Of a DNA stretch of 64,000 nt, positions 53,755 to 61,130 are shown piece by piece. The translations under genes and the position numbers were made by a program. Every line of letters starts with the position of its first letter. Position 1 is the stretch's first letter. The DNA is from an uncultured Eubacteriales bacterium (GTDB lineage: Bacteria; Bacillota; Clostridia; Christensenellales; UBA1242), in assembly GCA_949878485.1 (NCBI GenBank), contig CATLAM010000004.1, forward strand, positions 1 to 64,000. Direction: 5' to 3'. Under the pieces are notes generated by a model. The model was not told the origin of the DNA. It ran no database searches and saw only the letters and a program-made list of their open reading frames with translations.

Positions 53755-54756
53755 ATGAGAAAAATTAAATATGCAATAGAAATGGGCGGTGGAAACACTT
53801 GCATATATGTGAAAGGTGAAGGGCTTGCTTTGAAAGAGCCTACTTTGATTGCTGCAGAGCCAACAGAAGAAGGCTACAAAGTTGTGGCTTTGGGAAGTGA
53901 CGCAAAAAAACTTATTGGAAAAACCAAAGATAATGTGGAAATCTTTACTCCTACCATAAGTGGTGACCATTCAAATTATGAATATTCAGTTATTTTGCTT
54001 AAACATTTTTTGACCAAAGTGGGTTATAAGCCACATCAAGAAAATGCTTTGTTTGTAATTCCTTGTGGTGCGACTGCCAAAGAAAAAGAAAATATTTTGA
54101 AAGTGTGTGACGGGGCAAATTTGGCACATGTCGAACTTATGCCATCTGTGCTTTGTTCTTGTGTTGGCGAAGGCAGAAGCATTGACAACTCAAAAGTCAA
54201 CATGGTTGTAAACATTGGTGGAACAGACACAGACATAGGTGTAATAAACATGTCAAACATTTTGCAAGGTGCAACCGTTTCCATCGGTGGAAAAAAGATT
54301 GATGCATCAATTGTGAACTTTTTGGCTTACACAGAAGATTTAGTCATTGGGCTTTCAACTGCAGAAACTTTAAAAAAAGAAGTTGGAAGTTTATATGAAA
54401 ATGACACTTTAAACATGGAAATCACAGGTGTGGATGCAAAGACTAAATCTCCTAAATCAGTTGTCATTTTTTCCACTGATTTAATTAAGGCTATTGAACC
54501 TTTTTACAGTGAAATTGTGCGTGCAATTGACACAACAATCAACACATTACCACCTGAAATTGTGGCTGACATCATCAACAACAAAATTTTGCTTGTTGGC
54601 GGTGCATCAAAAATTCAAGGGCTTGCCGATTATTTGAAAAAGAATTTAAACTATCCAGTTGAAATCAGCGATGATGTTGAAAATGTGACAATTTTAGGTG
54701 CAGGTAAATTGTTGTCAGATTATCAATTGTTGGAAGATATTTTGGAAAAATTATAA
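53755..54756 (+). CDS. Divergent MreB-like actin
   Basis: 333 residues from ATG 53755, which has GGAGG seven bases before; ATG 53749 is too close. The pattern is MreB/Mbl: GGGNTCIYVKGEGLALKEPTLIA at the start, IFTPTISGDHSNYEYSVILLKHFL near residue 62, and LVGGASKIQGLADYL near residue 281. Key phosphate-binding residues differ: phosphate-1 begins with Glu (IEMGGGNT) and phosphate-2 reads VVNIGGTDT where MreB has Asp. It may still bind nucleotide weakly. It closes the run that starts with the ferredoxin and is followed by a terminator. Confidence 0.8.
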   Translation: MRKIKYAIEMGGGNTCIYVKGEGLALKEPTLIAAEPTEEGYKVVALGSDAKKLIGKTKDNVEIFTPTISGDHSNYEYSVILLKHFLTKVGYKPHQENALFVIPCGATAKEKENILKVCDGANLAHVELMPSVLCSCVGEGRSIDNSKVNMVVNIGGTDTDIGVINMSNILQGATVSIGGKKIDASIVNFLAYTEDLVIGLSTAETLKKEVGSLYENDTLNMEITGVDAKTKSPKSVVIFSTDLIKAIEPFYSEIVRAIDTTINTLPPEIVADIINNKILLVGGASKIQGLADYLKKNLNYPVEISDDVENVTILGAGKLLSDYQLLEDILEKL

Positions 54757-54763
54757 TAAATTA

Positions 54764-54787
54764 AAAGCCACTTATAGTGGTTTTTTT
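54764..54787 (+). terminator. Terminator of the ferredoxin-led operon
   Basis: AAAAGCCACT...AGTGG stem with a TTAT-type loop followed by seven T. Confidence 0.8.
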
Positions 54788-54888
54788 GTTGCCATTTTAC
54801 AAAATTAGACATTGTTTTATTTTTTTAGACTTATTTTATGTATGTCTAAATAAGCAAGTTGATTTATAATGTTGTCATAGAGGTTTAT

Positions 54889-55680
54889 ATGGCAAGAAAA
54901 ATCGTTGTTACAAGTGGCAAGGGTGGTGTCGGAAAAACCACCGTATGTGCAAATTTGGGAGTTTATCTGTCAAGATTGGGCTTTCGTGTTGTTTTGATGG
55001 ATGTTGACATTGGTTTAAACAATTTGGATGTCATTATGGGGTTGGAAAGGCAGGTTATTTTTGACATAACGGATGTTGTGTCTGGCAAGTGTCGTGTCAG
55101 ACAAGCACTTATTCAAGACCCAAATTTTCCATCGCTTTATCTTTTGCCATCTTCACACACATATTCTTCTTCCAAAATTTCTGGGGAACACATTAAAAAC
55201 ATAACAGATGTTATTGACCACTCTTTTGATTACATCTTGATTGATTGCCCAGCGGGAGTTGAAGCGGGCTTTCACAGAGCAGTTTTTCCTGCAAATGAAG
55301 CCCTTGTTGTGGTTACTCCACACTTGTCAAGCATAAGGGATGCAGATAAGGTTGTTGGGCTTTTGTCAGAATATAACATTGAAAGCAAAGGTTTGGTCAT
55401 CAATCGTATGCGTGGGGATTTGCTTCTTTCTGGTGAACTTATGAATTTAGAAAGCATTGTTAAGGCAATGGGAATTCCACTTTTGGGTGTTATTCCAGAA
55501 GATGACGGCATTTCAAAAACCACTTGTGATGGCAGAATTATGACTGACGGAGAAAGTGCCAGAGCGTTTACACTTTTGTCTGAAAATATTCATAACGGAT
55601 GCAAAAAAATTTATGATTGCACTTACAAATATCGTGGTATAATGGGATATTTTAAACGCAACATTAAAAAACATGTTTAA
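54889..55680 (+). CDS. minD: Septum-site ATPase MinD
   Basis: 263 residues from ATG 54889 (AGAGG before it). Deviant Walker A GKGGVGKTT near residue 10, DVDIGLNNLDVIMGL near residue 42, and DCPAGVEAGF near residue 117. The C-terminus (YFKRNIKKHV) is a short basic amphipathic stretch, as in the membrane-targeting tail. MinD-ATP binds the membrane and positions division inhibitor MinC. No minC is adjacent; minE follows after eight bases. TATAAT at 54865-54870 is the likely -10. Confidence 0.95.
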   Translation: MARKIVVTSGKGGVGKTTVCANLGVYLSRLGFRVVLMDVDIGLNNLDVIMGLERQVIFDITDVVSGKCRVRQALIQDPNFPSLYLLPSSHTYSSSKISGEHIKNITDVIDHSFDYILIDCPAGVEAGFHRAVFPANEALVVVTPHLSSIRDADKVVGLLSEYNIESKGLVINRMRGDLLLSGELMNLESIVKAMGIPLLGVIPEDDGISKTTCDGRIMTDGESARAFTLLSENIHNGCKKIYDCTYKYRGIMGYFKRNIKKHV

Positions 55681-55688
55681 GGAGATTT

Positions 55689-55904
55689 ATGAACAGAATT
55701 GACGAACTTCTTATTCGAGATAAGTTTACAAATTTGGAAAGTGTTGCAGAAGTTTTAAAAGAAGAGATAACACCTATTGCAAGAAACTTTCTTTTAATGT
55801 CGGACGAATTGAAAGTTCGTTATAGACGCAATGGTGACAAGTTTGTTTTCAGTGTGGAAATTGAAGCCGACAGAATTAAACCTTTTGGCAGTAGATTGTT
55901 TTAA
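55689..55904 (+). CDS. minE: Topological specificity factor MinE
   Basis: 71 residues, slightly shorter than usual. The central part follows the MinE pattern (VAEVLKEEITPIARNFLLMSDELKVRYRRNGDKFVFSVEIEAD): the anti-MinCD helix, then the beta-strand pair. AAGGAGATTT precedes ATG, and the gene is eight bases after minD. MinE stimulates MinD ATPase to drive oscillation. Divergent sequence, so the call leans on both pattern and position. Confidence 0.8.
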   Translation: MNRIDELLIRDKFTNLESVAEVLKEEITPIARNFLLMSDELKVRYRRNGDKFVFSVEIEADRIKPFGSRLF

Positions 55905-55930
55905 ACAGAGATTTTTCTCTGTTTTTTATT
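55903..55930 (+). terminator. Terminator of minDE
   Basis: AACAGAGA / TCTCTGTT stem around TTTT, then a T-run, overlapping the minE stop. Confidence 0.85.
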
Positions 55931-56084
55931 TTTGGCACACTTTATTGATTTTATTAAATTTAAAAATTATAATCTTTTTAAATTATTTTGATTTTAAAAG
56001 GAGATGTGGTAATATTTAATTGTTTTTATATGTGTATCAACAATGTAATTTAAGGCTTGTAACTCTTATTGTAGGTTGGAAGGA

Positions 56085-56357
56085 ATGAAATATTTAGATA
56101 CGGTTCGTTTGATTAAAAATGAAGAGAGATATAAAGAAGATAACATTAAATTGGGCGATTTAGGCACAATTTGGTTGCCAGAGATAAGAAATAATGAATT
56201 TTATGTAAGTTTTGACACTGGTGATGATTGGAATGCATATAAATATAGTTCTATAAAAATTGAAGATTTGGAATTGGTTGAAGACAATGGAGAAACCGAT
56301 GAAGAAATTCTAGAAGATTTGCCAGAGAAAAATCCAGAATGGTGGTGTAAAGTTTAA
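56085..56357 (+). CDS. Small SH3-like/KOW-type hypothetical protein
   Basis: 90 residues from ATG 56085; a TTG nine bases upstream is an alternative. The first 65 residues (DTVRLIKNEERYKEDNIKLGDLGTIWLPEIRNNEFYVSFDTGDDW...IKIEDLELVED) follow the small beta-barrel pattern of short single-domain proteins such as DUF4926. The tail is acidic. The 180 bases before it hold only the minDE terminator and AT-rich sequence. Function unknown. Confidence 0.65.
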   Translation: MKYLDTVRLIKNEERYKEDNIKLGDLGTIWLPEIRNNEFYVSFDTGDDWNAYKYSSIKIEDLELVEDNGETDEEILEDLPEKNPEWWCKV

Positions 56358-56420
56358 GATGGTTTCATATTAAATCTTAAAGGCGAAAAAAACAAAATAC
56401 CTTATGATTATAAGTCATAA

Positions 56421-56452
56421 TAAAAAGTCCCAGATTTGGGACTTTTTGTTTA
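56421..56452. terminator. Bidirectional terminator
   Basis: AAAAAGTCCCA / TTGGGACTTTTT stem around GAT, with T-runs both ways, between the small gene and the convergent degV. Confidence 0.88.
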
Positions 56453-56460
56453 TATTAAGT

Positions 56461-57303
56461 TTAACAACCTTCAAAGGTCACAAATCCATAACAATCTGGC
56501 CCTGCGTGTGTTCCGACTACACAACCAATTTCATAGATAGGTGTGTTTTCTGGGTCAACATCAAGTTTGTCAGAATATTTCTTTATAAAGTTTTGAATAA
56601 GTGGTGGATTTGCTGAATGACCGAAATAGATTGGATAATCTTTGTTGCGTTTACGAGAACATTCGACCAAAAATTCATTTGCTTTTTCACCAACTTTTTT
56701 GGCGATATTGTTTACTTTTCCGCCATCCAAAGAAATGATTGGCTTAATTTTCAATGCAGACGCAGCAAAATATGCTGTGGAAGAAAGGCGACCACCTTGT
56801 TTAAGATATTTAAGGTCGGTGACAACCGCATAAAGATGAACCATGCGTTTAAGTCTTTCAAGTTCGACAATCACTTCTTCTGGGGTTGCGTCTTTATGGG
56901 ATTTGATGTATTTTACAAGTTCCATAATCAAAGCACCTTCAGCAAAAGTGGTAACTCGTGAATCACAGATGTAAGCATTTTCCATTTTCAAATTTTCCAC
57001 AGCATTTTTGGCTTGTGCAATTGTTCCTGCAAGGTCTGAAGAAATGACAACAATTAAAATAAACCAATCTTTTTTGTTTACATAAGAATTTAATGCGTTT
57101 TCAAATTTATATTGGTTTGGTTGGCTTGTTTTTGGGATAATTCCAGTTGTTTTCAGTTTGTTATAAAATTCGTCATTTGGCAAACCTTCGGGATATAAAT
57201 CCCCATTAAAGTTTACTTCAATAGGCAAAATGGTTATGTCATTTTGTTCTTGAAACTCTTTTGGCATATCGCAAGATGCTTCTGTGATTATTTTATAATT
57301 CAT
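56461..57303 (-). CDS. DegV-family fatty-acid-binding protein
   Basis: 280 residues with the same blocks as the copy at 36595: KIITEASCDMPKEF start, ILIVVISSDLAGTIAQAKNA near residue 82, DLKYLKQGGRLSST near residue 162, and VGTHAGPDCYGFVTFEGC at the end. The two copies are clearly diverged paralogs. Here there is no adjacent regulator. TAGGAG precedes ATG. Confidence 0.92.
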   Translation of the reverse strand: MNYKIITEASCDMPKEFQEQNDITILPIEVNFNGDLYPEGLPNDEFYNKLKTTGIIPKTSQPNQYKFENALNSYVNKKDWFILIVVISSDLAGTIAQAKNAVENLKMENAYICDSRVTTFAEGALIMELVKYIKSHKDATPEEVIVELERLKRMVHLYAVVTDLKYLKQGGRLSSTAYFAASALKIKPIISLDGGKVNNIAKKVGEKANEFLVECSRKRNKDYPIYFGHSANPPLIQNFIKKYSDKLDVDPENTPIYEIGCVVGTHAGPDCYGFVTFEGC

Positions 57304-57414
57304 ATTACAACTCCTATTTCCTAATCTAAATTAAGTTTAGCAAATTGACGAGAAAAAAGCAAATTATTTGAAAATAATTCGAAAACATTTAAGAAAGTAA
57401 GACAAGATTTTAAA

Positions 57415-59091
57415 TTAGTTCTTTTTGAATAGTTGTTTTGTGAATGTGTAAAGTGAAATAACGACAACCGAATAATAAGCAAGAGAGATAAAGAAATTTC
57501 CAGAAGCATAAAGTGGAGTTTGAAGGAAGCCTGCTTGCATAATTCCGCCGCCCAAAAATGAAGTAAGGTCGGAGTGAATGAAAGGTAACAAGCAATAGAC
57601 AAATATGTTGTTTAAGAAAATGTTGCAGATTGTTGCCACAGCAAACAACAACAATGCAATGGCAAGGTTGAGTTCAAATTTACGAGAGAGATTCATTATG
57701 AAAATCGTTATTGTGGAATAGAAAACCACTTGCAATTGTATTCCAAGCATTTTTATAAGTAAGAAAACAAAAGGACTTATAAAATATATTGTGTCCAGAT
57801 TAAACACAGCAATCATTGTTCCTGGCAAGAAGGAATACATCAACGCACCCCAAATGAAATTGATGAGTGTGAATGATGCTATGCAGAAAGATGTGCAATA
57901 GAATATTGCCAAAAATTGTCCAGCAAAAACTTGATTGAAGGTGGCATTTTGTGAAATCAAGATGTCAATCTTTCCATGTTTCCTGTCAAGTCCAAAAAAC
58001 TTATAAGCTAAGAAAATTCCAAACAAGATTGTCAAAAATCCAACTATGCTTAACATGAAATATGTGTAATCAAAAGAGGAAACTTTATATGAAGCAATGT
58101 TGAAATTTAAGGCTGATTGATATTGTGTGTAATAAATGCTTTCATCTTGAAGAAAATGATTTATTTTTGTAAGGGCAACTCTGGTTTCTTCTTTGTAAAT
58201 TTCATCATAGCCTTGGATATTATTCACTTTTCCATAGTGGTTTTCCAAGACAAGTCTGAATTCATAGATGACACCATATTTGGCACTTTCGCATGTCAAT
58301 TTATAGTTTGTTGCAAGACTTTTCATCTCTTCCAAATCTTCGGAATTTCCTGCTGTTGCATTACTGTTGATTTCAACCATTTTTTGATATATTTTTTCTG
58401 TTTTTAACAATGCGGTGTTGTAATAAGTTTCTTTAAGTGTGTTTATTTCTTCTTCGGCAACATTCCAAATTTCCACTTTATTGATTGTTTCAAAAATTTT
58501 GGTGAAGTTGTCTTTTGAATTGTAAAATTCTTCCAAAATTTTATTGGCATTAGTTTTGTTTTCAATGGCACCAGAAAAATATTTGGACAATTCTTTTAAT
58601 TGTTCAAAGTCTTTTTTATTGATGATTAAGTTTGTTTCAAAATCTTTCTTTTGTTCAAATTCTTCAACAAAAGTTTTAAGGTTGTTTGTGTAATATAAAA
58701 TTTCGTTGTAGGTGACAGGTGCTGTTCCTGTAAATTGTGTGGCTTTTGCACCTTCTGTGGCACTTTGCAAAGTTTCAAAATTCTTTTTAATGTCATTTAA
58801 AGTGTCTTTATCTTTCGAATTTGAATTTAAATCTATGTAATTTAAAGTTTGTTTAAGAAGAGCGTCAAGTTTGCTTTTGCTGTCGTCAATCTCCGTTTTG
58901 TCAAATGCAGTGAAAAAGTCCACAGTTGCGTCTGCGGTGATTTGTGTGCTGTATTGCGGTGTTGCAGGAATTTTGTAGGCAAGTCCGACAATGAAACATA
59001 ATGCCAAAACCACAACAAGAAAAATGATTGTAATCGGATTCAGCATAATACGCTTAAAGTCATAGGAAGCAATTTTAAAGACTTTTCTCAC
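57415..59091 (-). CDS. ABC-2-type transporter permease
   Basis: 558 residues. One membrane helix at about 17-40, an extracytoplasmic, mostly helical domain to about residue 340, then about six membrane segments and a charged end. The layout is that of ABC-2 exporters with a large outer domain. It overlaps the ATPase gene by four bases (start inside the ATPase stop), so the two are co-translated. Substrate unknown. A short hairpin AATTATTT/AAATAATT with T-rich sequence follows at about 57362-57379. Confidence 0.85.
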   Translation of the reverse strand: MRKVFKIASYDFKRIMLNPITIIFLVVVLALCFIVGLAYKIPATPQYSTQITADATVDFFTAFDKTEIDDSKSKLDALLKQTLNYIDLNSNSKDKDTLNDIKKNFETLQSATEGAKATQFTGTAPVTYNEILYYTNNLKTFVEEFEQKKDFETNLIINKKDFEQLKELSKYFSGAIENKTNANKILEEFYNSKDNFTKIFETINKVEIWNVAEEEINTLKETYYNTALLKTEKIYQKMVEINSNATAGNSEDLEEMKSLATNYKLTCESAKYGVIYEFRLVLENHYGKVNNIQGYDEIYKEETRVALTKINHFLQDESIYYTQYQSALNFNIASYKVSSFDYTYFMLSIVGFLTILFGIFLAYKFFGLDRKHGKIDILISQNATFNQVFAGQFLAIFYCTSFCIASFTLINFIWGALMYSFLPGTMIAVFNLDTIYFISPFVFLLIKMLGIQLQVVFYSTITIFIMNLSRKFELNLAIALLLFAVATICNIFLNNIFVYCLLPFIHSDLTSFLGGGIMQAGFLQTPLYASGNFFISLAYYSVVVISLYTFTKQLFKKN

Positions 59092-60059
59092 TCGCGTTCC
59101 TCCTTAAAATAAGGGGTAAGGCTGGCGAAAATTTCTTCTGCTTTTCTGTTGAAATAACCTGCTCTGTGAATGGAAATTTTGTTTTGAGTTAAAAATCTTA
59201 CGATGTCTGCAGTAAGTTCTTCATTCGCTTCAAACAAAATGCGGTGACCAAGAATTTTAACTTTTAAGCCATAGTTTTCCATGACCAATTTGCCAGAGTA
59301 ATGTGGATATTTAACCCAAATAAAAGCAAAGTTTTGGTTTTGACTTAATTTGTTGCATTGTTCGTTGTTTAAAATGTCTTTAAGTTCGCGTTCTGCCATG
59401 AAAAGATAGCGGTCACAAAGGTCTTGAATTTGTTCCAATTTATGTGCACAAATTATGACATGTGTGCCTTGTTGTTTGACAAGGTTTATATAGTGTTTAA
59501 CCATTGTGACCAAGTCTTCTGGCAATGTTTTGAAAGGTTCGTCTAAAATCAAAAGAGTTGGCTTTGTTATGAATGCCAAAGCCAATGACATAAGTTTTTT
59601 CTCAAAATATGAAAGGTCTTTAACTTTTGTGTTGATTTTCTTTTCAAGTTGAAATCTTTTCAAAATTTCAATGACTTTGTTTTTTTGTGAATGTCCGCTT
59701 AAAAAATATAAATATTCAAGATTGCTTTTAACAGTTTGATGTCTGAAAAAAGAAGGTGGGTCAAGGCAAACATTAATTTTGTGAACAAGTTCTGGAAAAA
59801 CGGTGATGTCTTTGCCATTTAAAAGCACATAGCCATCACTTATTGGAAGACCGCCAGAAACTGCTTTAATAAGGCTTGTTTTTCCGCTTTTGTTTTCTCC
59901 AACTATGCCTAAGCATTCTCCATTTTTCATGGTGAATGAAACATTCTTGACAAGAAACATATTTCTCATCATGACTGTAAGATTTTTAACTTCCAAAATG
60001 TTTTCCACATTTTCAGTTTGGGCATTATTTTCGTTTTCAATCAAATTTTGATTAATCAT
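59088..60059 (-). CDS. ABC transporter ATP-binding protein
   Basis: 323 residues. Walker A GENKSGKTS near residue 55, a Q-loop region near residue 95, a signature that reads LSYFEKK where LSGGQ is usual, Walker B LLILDEP and switch His in CAHKLE. The catalytic Glu and His are kept, so hydrolysis is expected. The last 100 residues form an extra domain of the kind seen in other ABC-2 partners. ATG 60059 has no Shine-Dalgarno site; the -10 is six bases upstream. It couples to the permease at 57415. Confidence 0.88.
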   Translation of the reverse strand: MINQNLIENENNAQTENVENILEVKNLTVMMRNMFLVKNVSFTMKNGECLGIVGENKSGKTSLIKAVSGGLPISDGYVLLNGKDITVFPELVHKINVCLDPPSFFRHQTVKSNLEYLYFLSGHSQKNKVIEILKRFQLEKKINTKVKDLSYFEKKLMSLALAFITKPTLLILDEPFKTLPEDLVTMVKHYINLVKQQGTHVIICAHKLEQIQDLCDRYLFMAERELKDILNNEQCNKLSQNQNFAFIWVKYPHYSGKLVMENYGLKVKILGHRILFEANEELTADIVRFLTQNKISIHRAGYFNRKAEEIFASLTPYFKEERE

Positions 60060-60065
60060 ATGTTT

Positions 60066-60094
60066 ATTATAACAAATAAAGAATTAAAAGTAAA
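60066..60094 (-). promoter_or_regulatory. Leaderless-type promoter of the ABC transporter
   Basis: Minus strand: TTTACT, 17-base spacer, TATAAT ending six bases before the ATG at 60059. Confidence 0.65.
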
Positions 60095-60101
60095 GAGTTT
60101 T

Positions 60102-60128
60102 ACAACAAAAAAGGGGCTTTATAAGCCC
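60102..60128 (-). terminator. Terminator
   Basis: GGGCTT / AAGCCC palindrome around TAT, followed on the minus strand by CTTTTTTGTTG. It overlaps the stop of the gene ending at 60119. Confidence 0.8.
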
Positions 60129-61000
60129 ACAGTTTTGTCAGATTTTGTTTGTTTTACAGTGTTTGATTTATTGTTTGTTGCAGTTGCTTCTTTAATTGCT
60201 TCCTTCCTTTTCTTTTCAAGATATCTAAGTTTTGCTAGTCTTGATTTTTCTATTGCAATTGCTTCTTTTTTTCTTTCTATGATAAGCGCTTTATAATTAT
60301 TAGAAACTTGATTATAACCATTATTTAAAGCGTAATAAAGGTCTAATAATTCAGATTTTCCATCTATAATGTTATTGAAAATTTTATTATACAATTCGGC
60401 TTGTTTAGATGTCAAATTCTGGGTTTTAACTTCTTTCTTAAGGCGATTTTCCATTGTTTCTTTCAAGACTTTTTCGTAATTGCCTGTGTCATCTAAAAGC
60501 ATAAAAGGTAATGTGTGCCAATTTTGGTTATAATGCTTATCAGTTTCTATTACATTTGTAATTACTGATTTAAGAGATTCGTTGGCAAAAAATCCATTGT
60601 TGATGAAATTTTTTAAAAAATTTTCAGAAACTTTAATTTGAAAAATTCTTTTTCCTTTTGTAAATTTAGATTGAATTTCTTTTTTTCTTGAGAAATAAGT
60701 AGTAGGTTGAGATCTGATTAAATCAACTAATTCTTTATCTTCAGCGTCATAATGACTGCAAACGACATAGTTTTTGTCACTTATAGGGAGGAAATCAAGA
60801 ATATAAAATTTTTCAGGTTCAACAAAACCTTTCATGTTTGTTGGGATGTCTACAGCGTGTGATTCTTTGAAACCTAAAAATGTCCAGCCGTCTAAGTCAA
60901 AATCTTTAAATATAAGTCTATTGCGGTCTACTGAAAAAGAATTTTTTAATACTTCATTATTTTCATCTACATAAAAATCTTGAATATTTGCGTTTTGCAT
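60119..61000 (-). CDS. Hypothetical protein with helical C-terminal region
   Basis: 293 residues from ATG 61000, which has AAAGGAG six bases before; a longer frame starts upstream of the -10 and is rejected. The first 120 residues are mixed alpha/beta (WTFLGFKESHAVDIP...YILDFLPISDKNYVVCSHYD). The last 100 are Lys/Glu-rich, ending in a low-complexity basic tail. No family recognised. Its promoter shares a long motif with that of the PIN-like module at 14912 and carries a G8 tract, which suggests a related regulation. Confidence 0.7.
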   Translation of the reverse strand: MQNANIQDFYVDENNEVLKNSFSVDRNRLIFKDFDLDGWTFLGFKESHAVDIPTNMKGFVEPEKFYILDFLPISDKNYVVCSHYDAEDKELVDLIRSQPTTYFSRKKEIQSKFTKGKRIFQIKVSENFLKNFINNGFFANESLKSVITNVIETDKHYNQNWHTLPFMLLDDTGNYEKVLKETMENRLKKEVKTQNLTSKQAELYNKIFNNIIDGKSELLDLYYALNNGYNQVSNNYKALIIERKKEAIAIEKSRLAKLRYLEKKRKEAIKEATATNNKSNTVKQTKSDKTVGL

Positions 61001-61023
61001 ATTTTTCTCCTTTTTATGTTTAA

Positions 61024-61052
61024 AATATAACATCTCCCCCCCCGTTTGTCAA
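61024..61052 (-). promoter_or_regulatory. Promoter with G8 tract in the spacer
   Basis: Minus strand: TTGACA, 17-base spacer, TATATT. The spacer holds eight consecutive G (61036-61043 as C on the plus strand). Gain or loss of one G would change the spacer to 18 or 16 and alter promoter strength. Confidence 0.85.
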
Positions 61053-61094
61053 TAGGCAATTTTAAAAATTGGAGAATTTTTAAGTTTAAATGTT

Positions 61095-61124
61095 TTGGTA
61101 AATTGGTGGGATTTGTGTTAAAAT
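61095..61124 (+). promoter_or_regulatory. Leaderless-type promoter of pcrA
   Basis: TTGGTA, 18-base spacer, TAAAAT. The -10 ends six bases before ATG 61131, with no Shine-Dalgarno site. Confidence 0.6.
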
Positions 61125-61130
61125 ATTTTC

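Noticed and set aside
57321-57602. 93-residue minus-strand frame at the end of the ABC permease gene
   Set aside because: It overlaps the permease coding region on the same strand in another frame and has no support of its own.
61001-61033. Longer N-terminus of the 293-residue hypothetical protein
   Set aside because: It would begin upstream of the -10 of a strong promoter, while ATG 61000 has AAAGGAG at the right distance.
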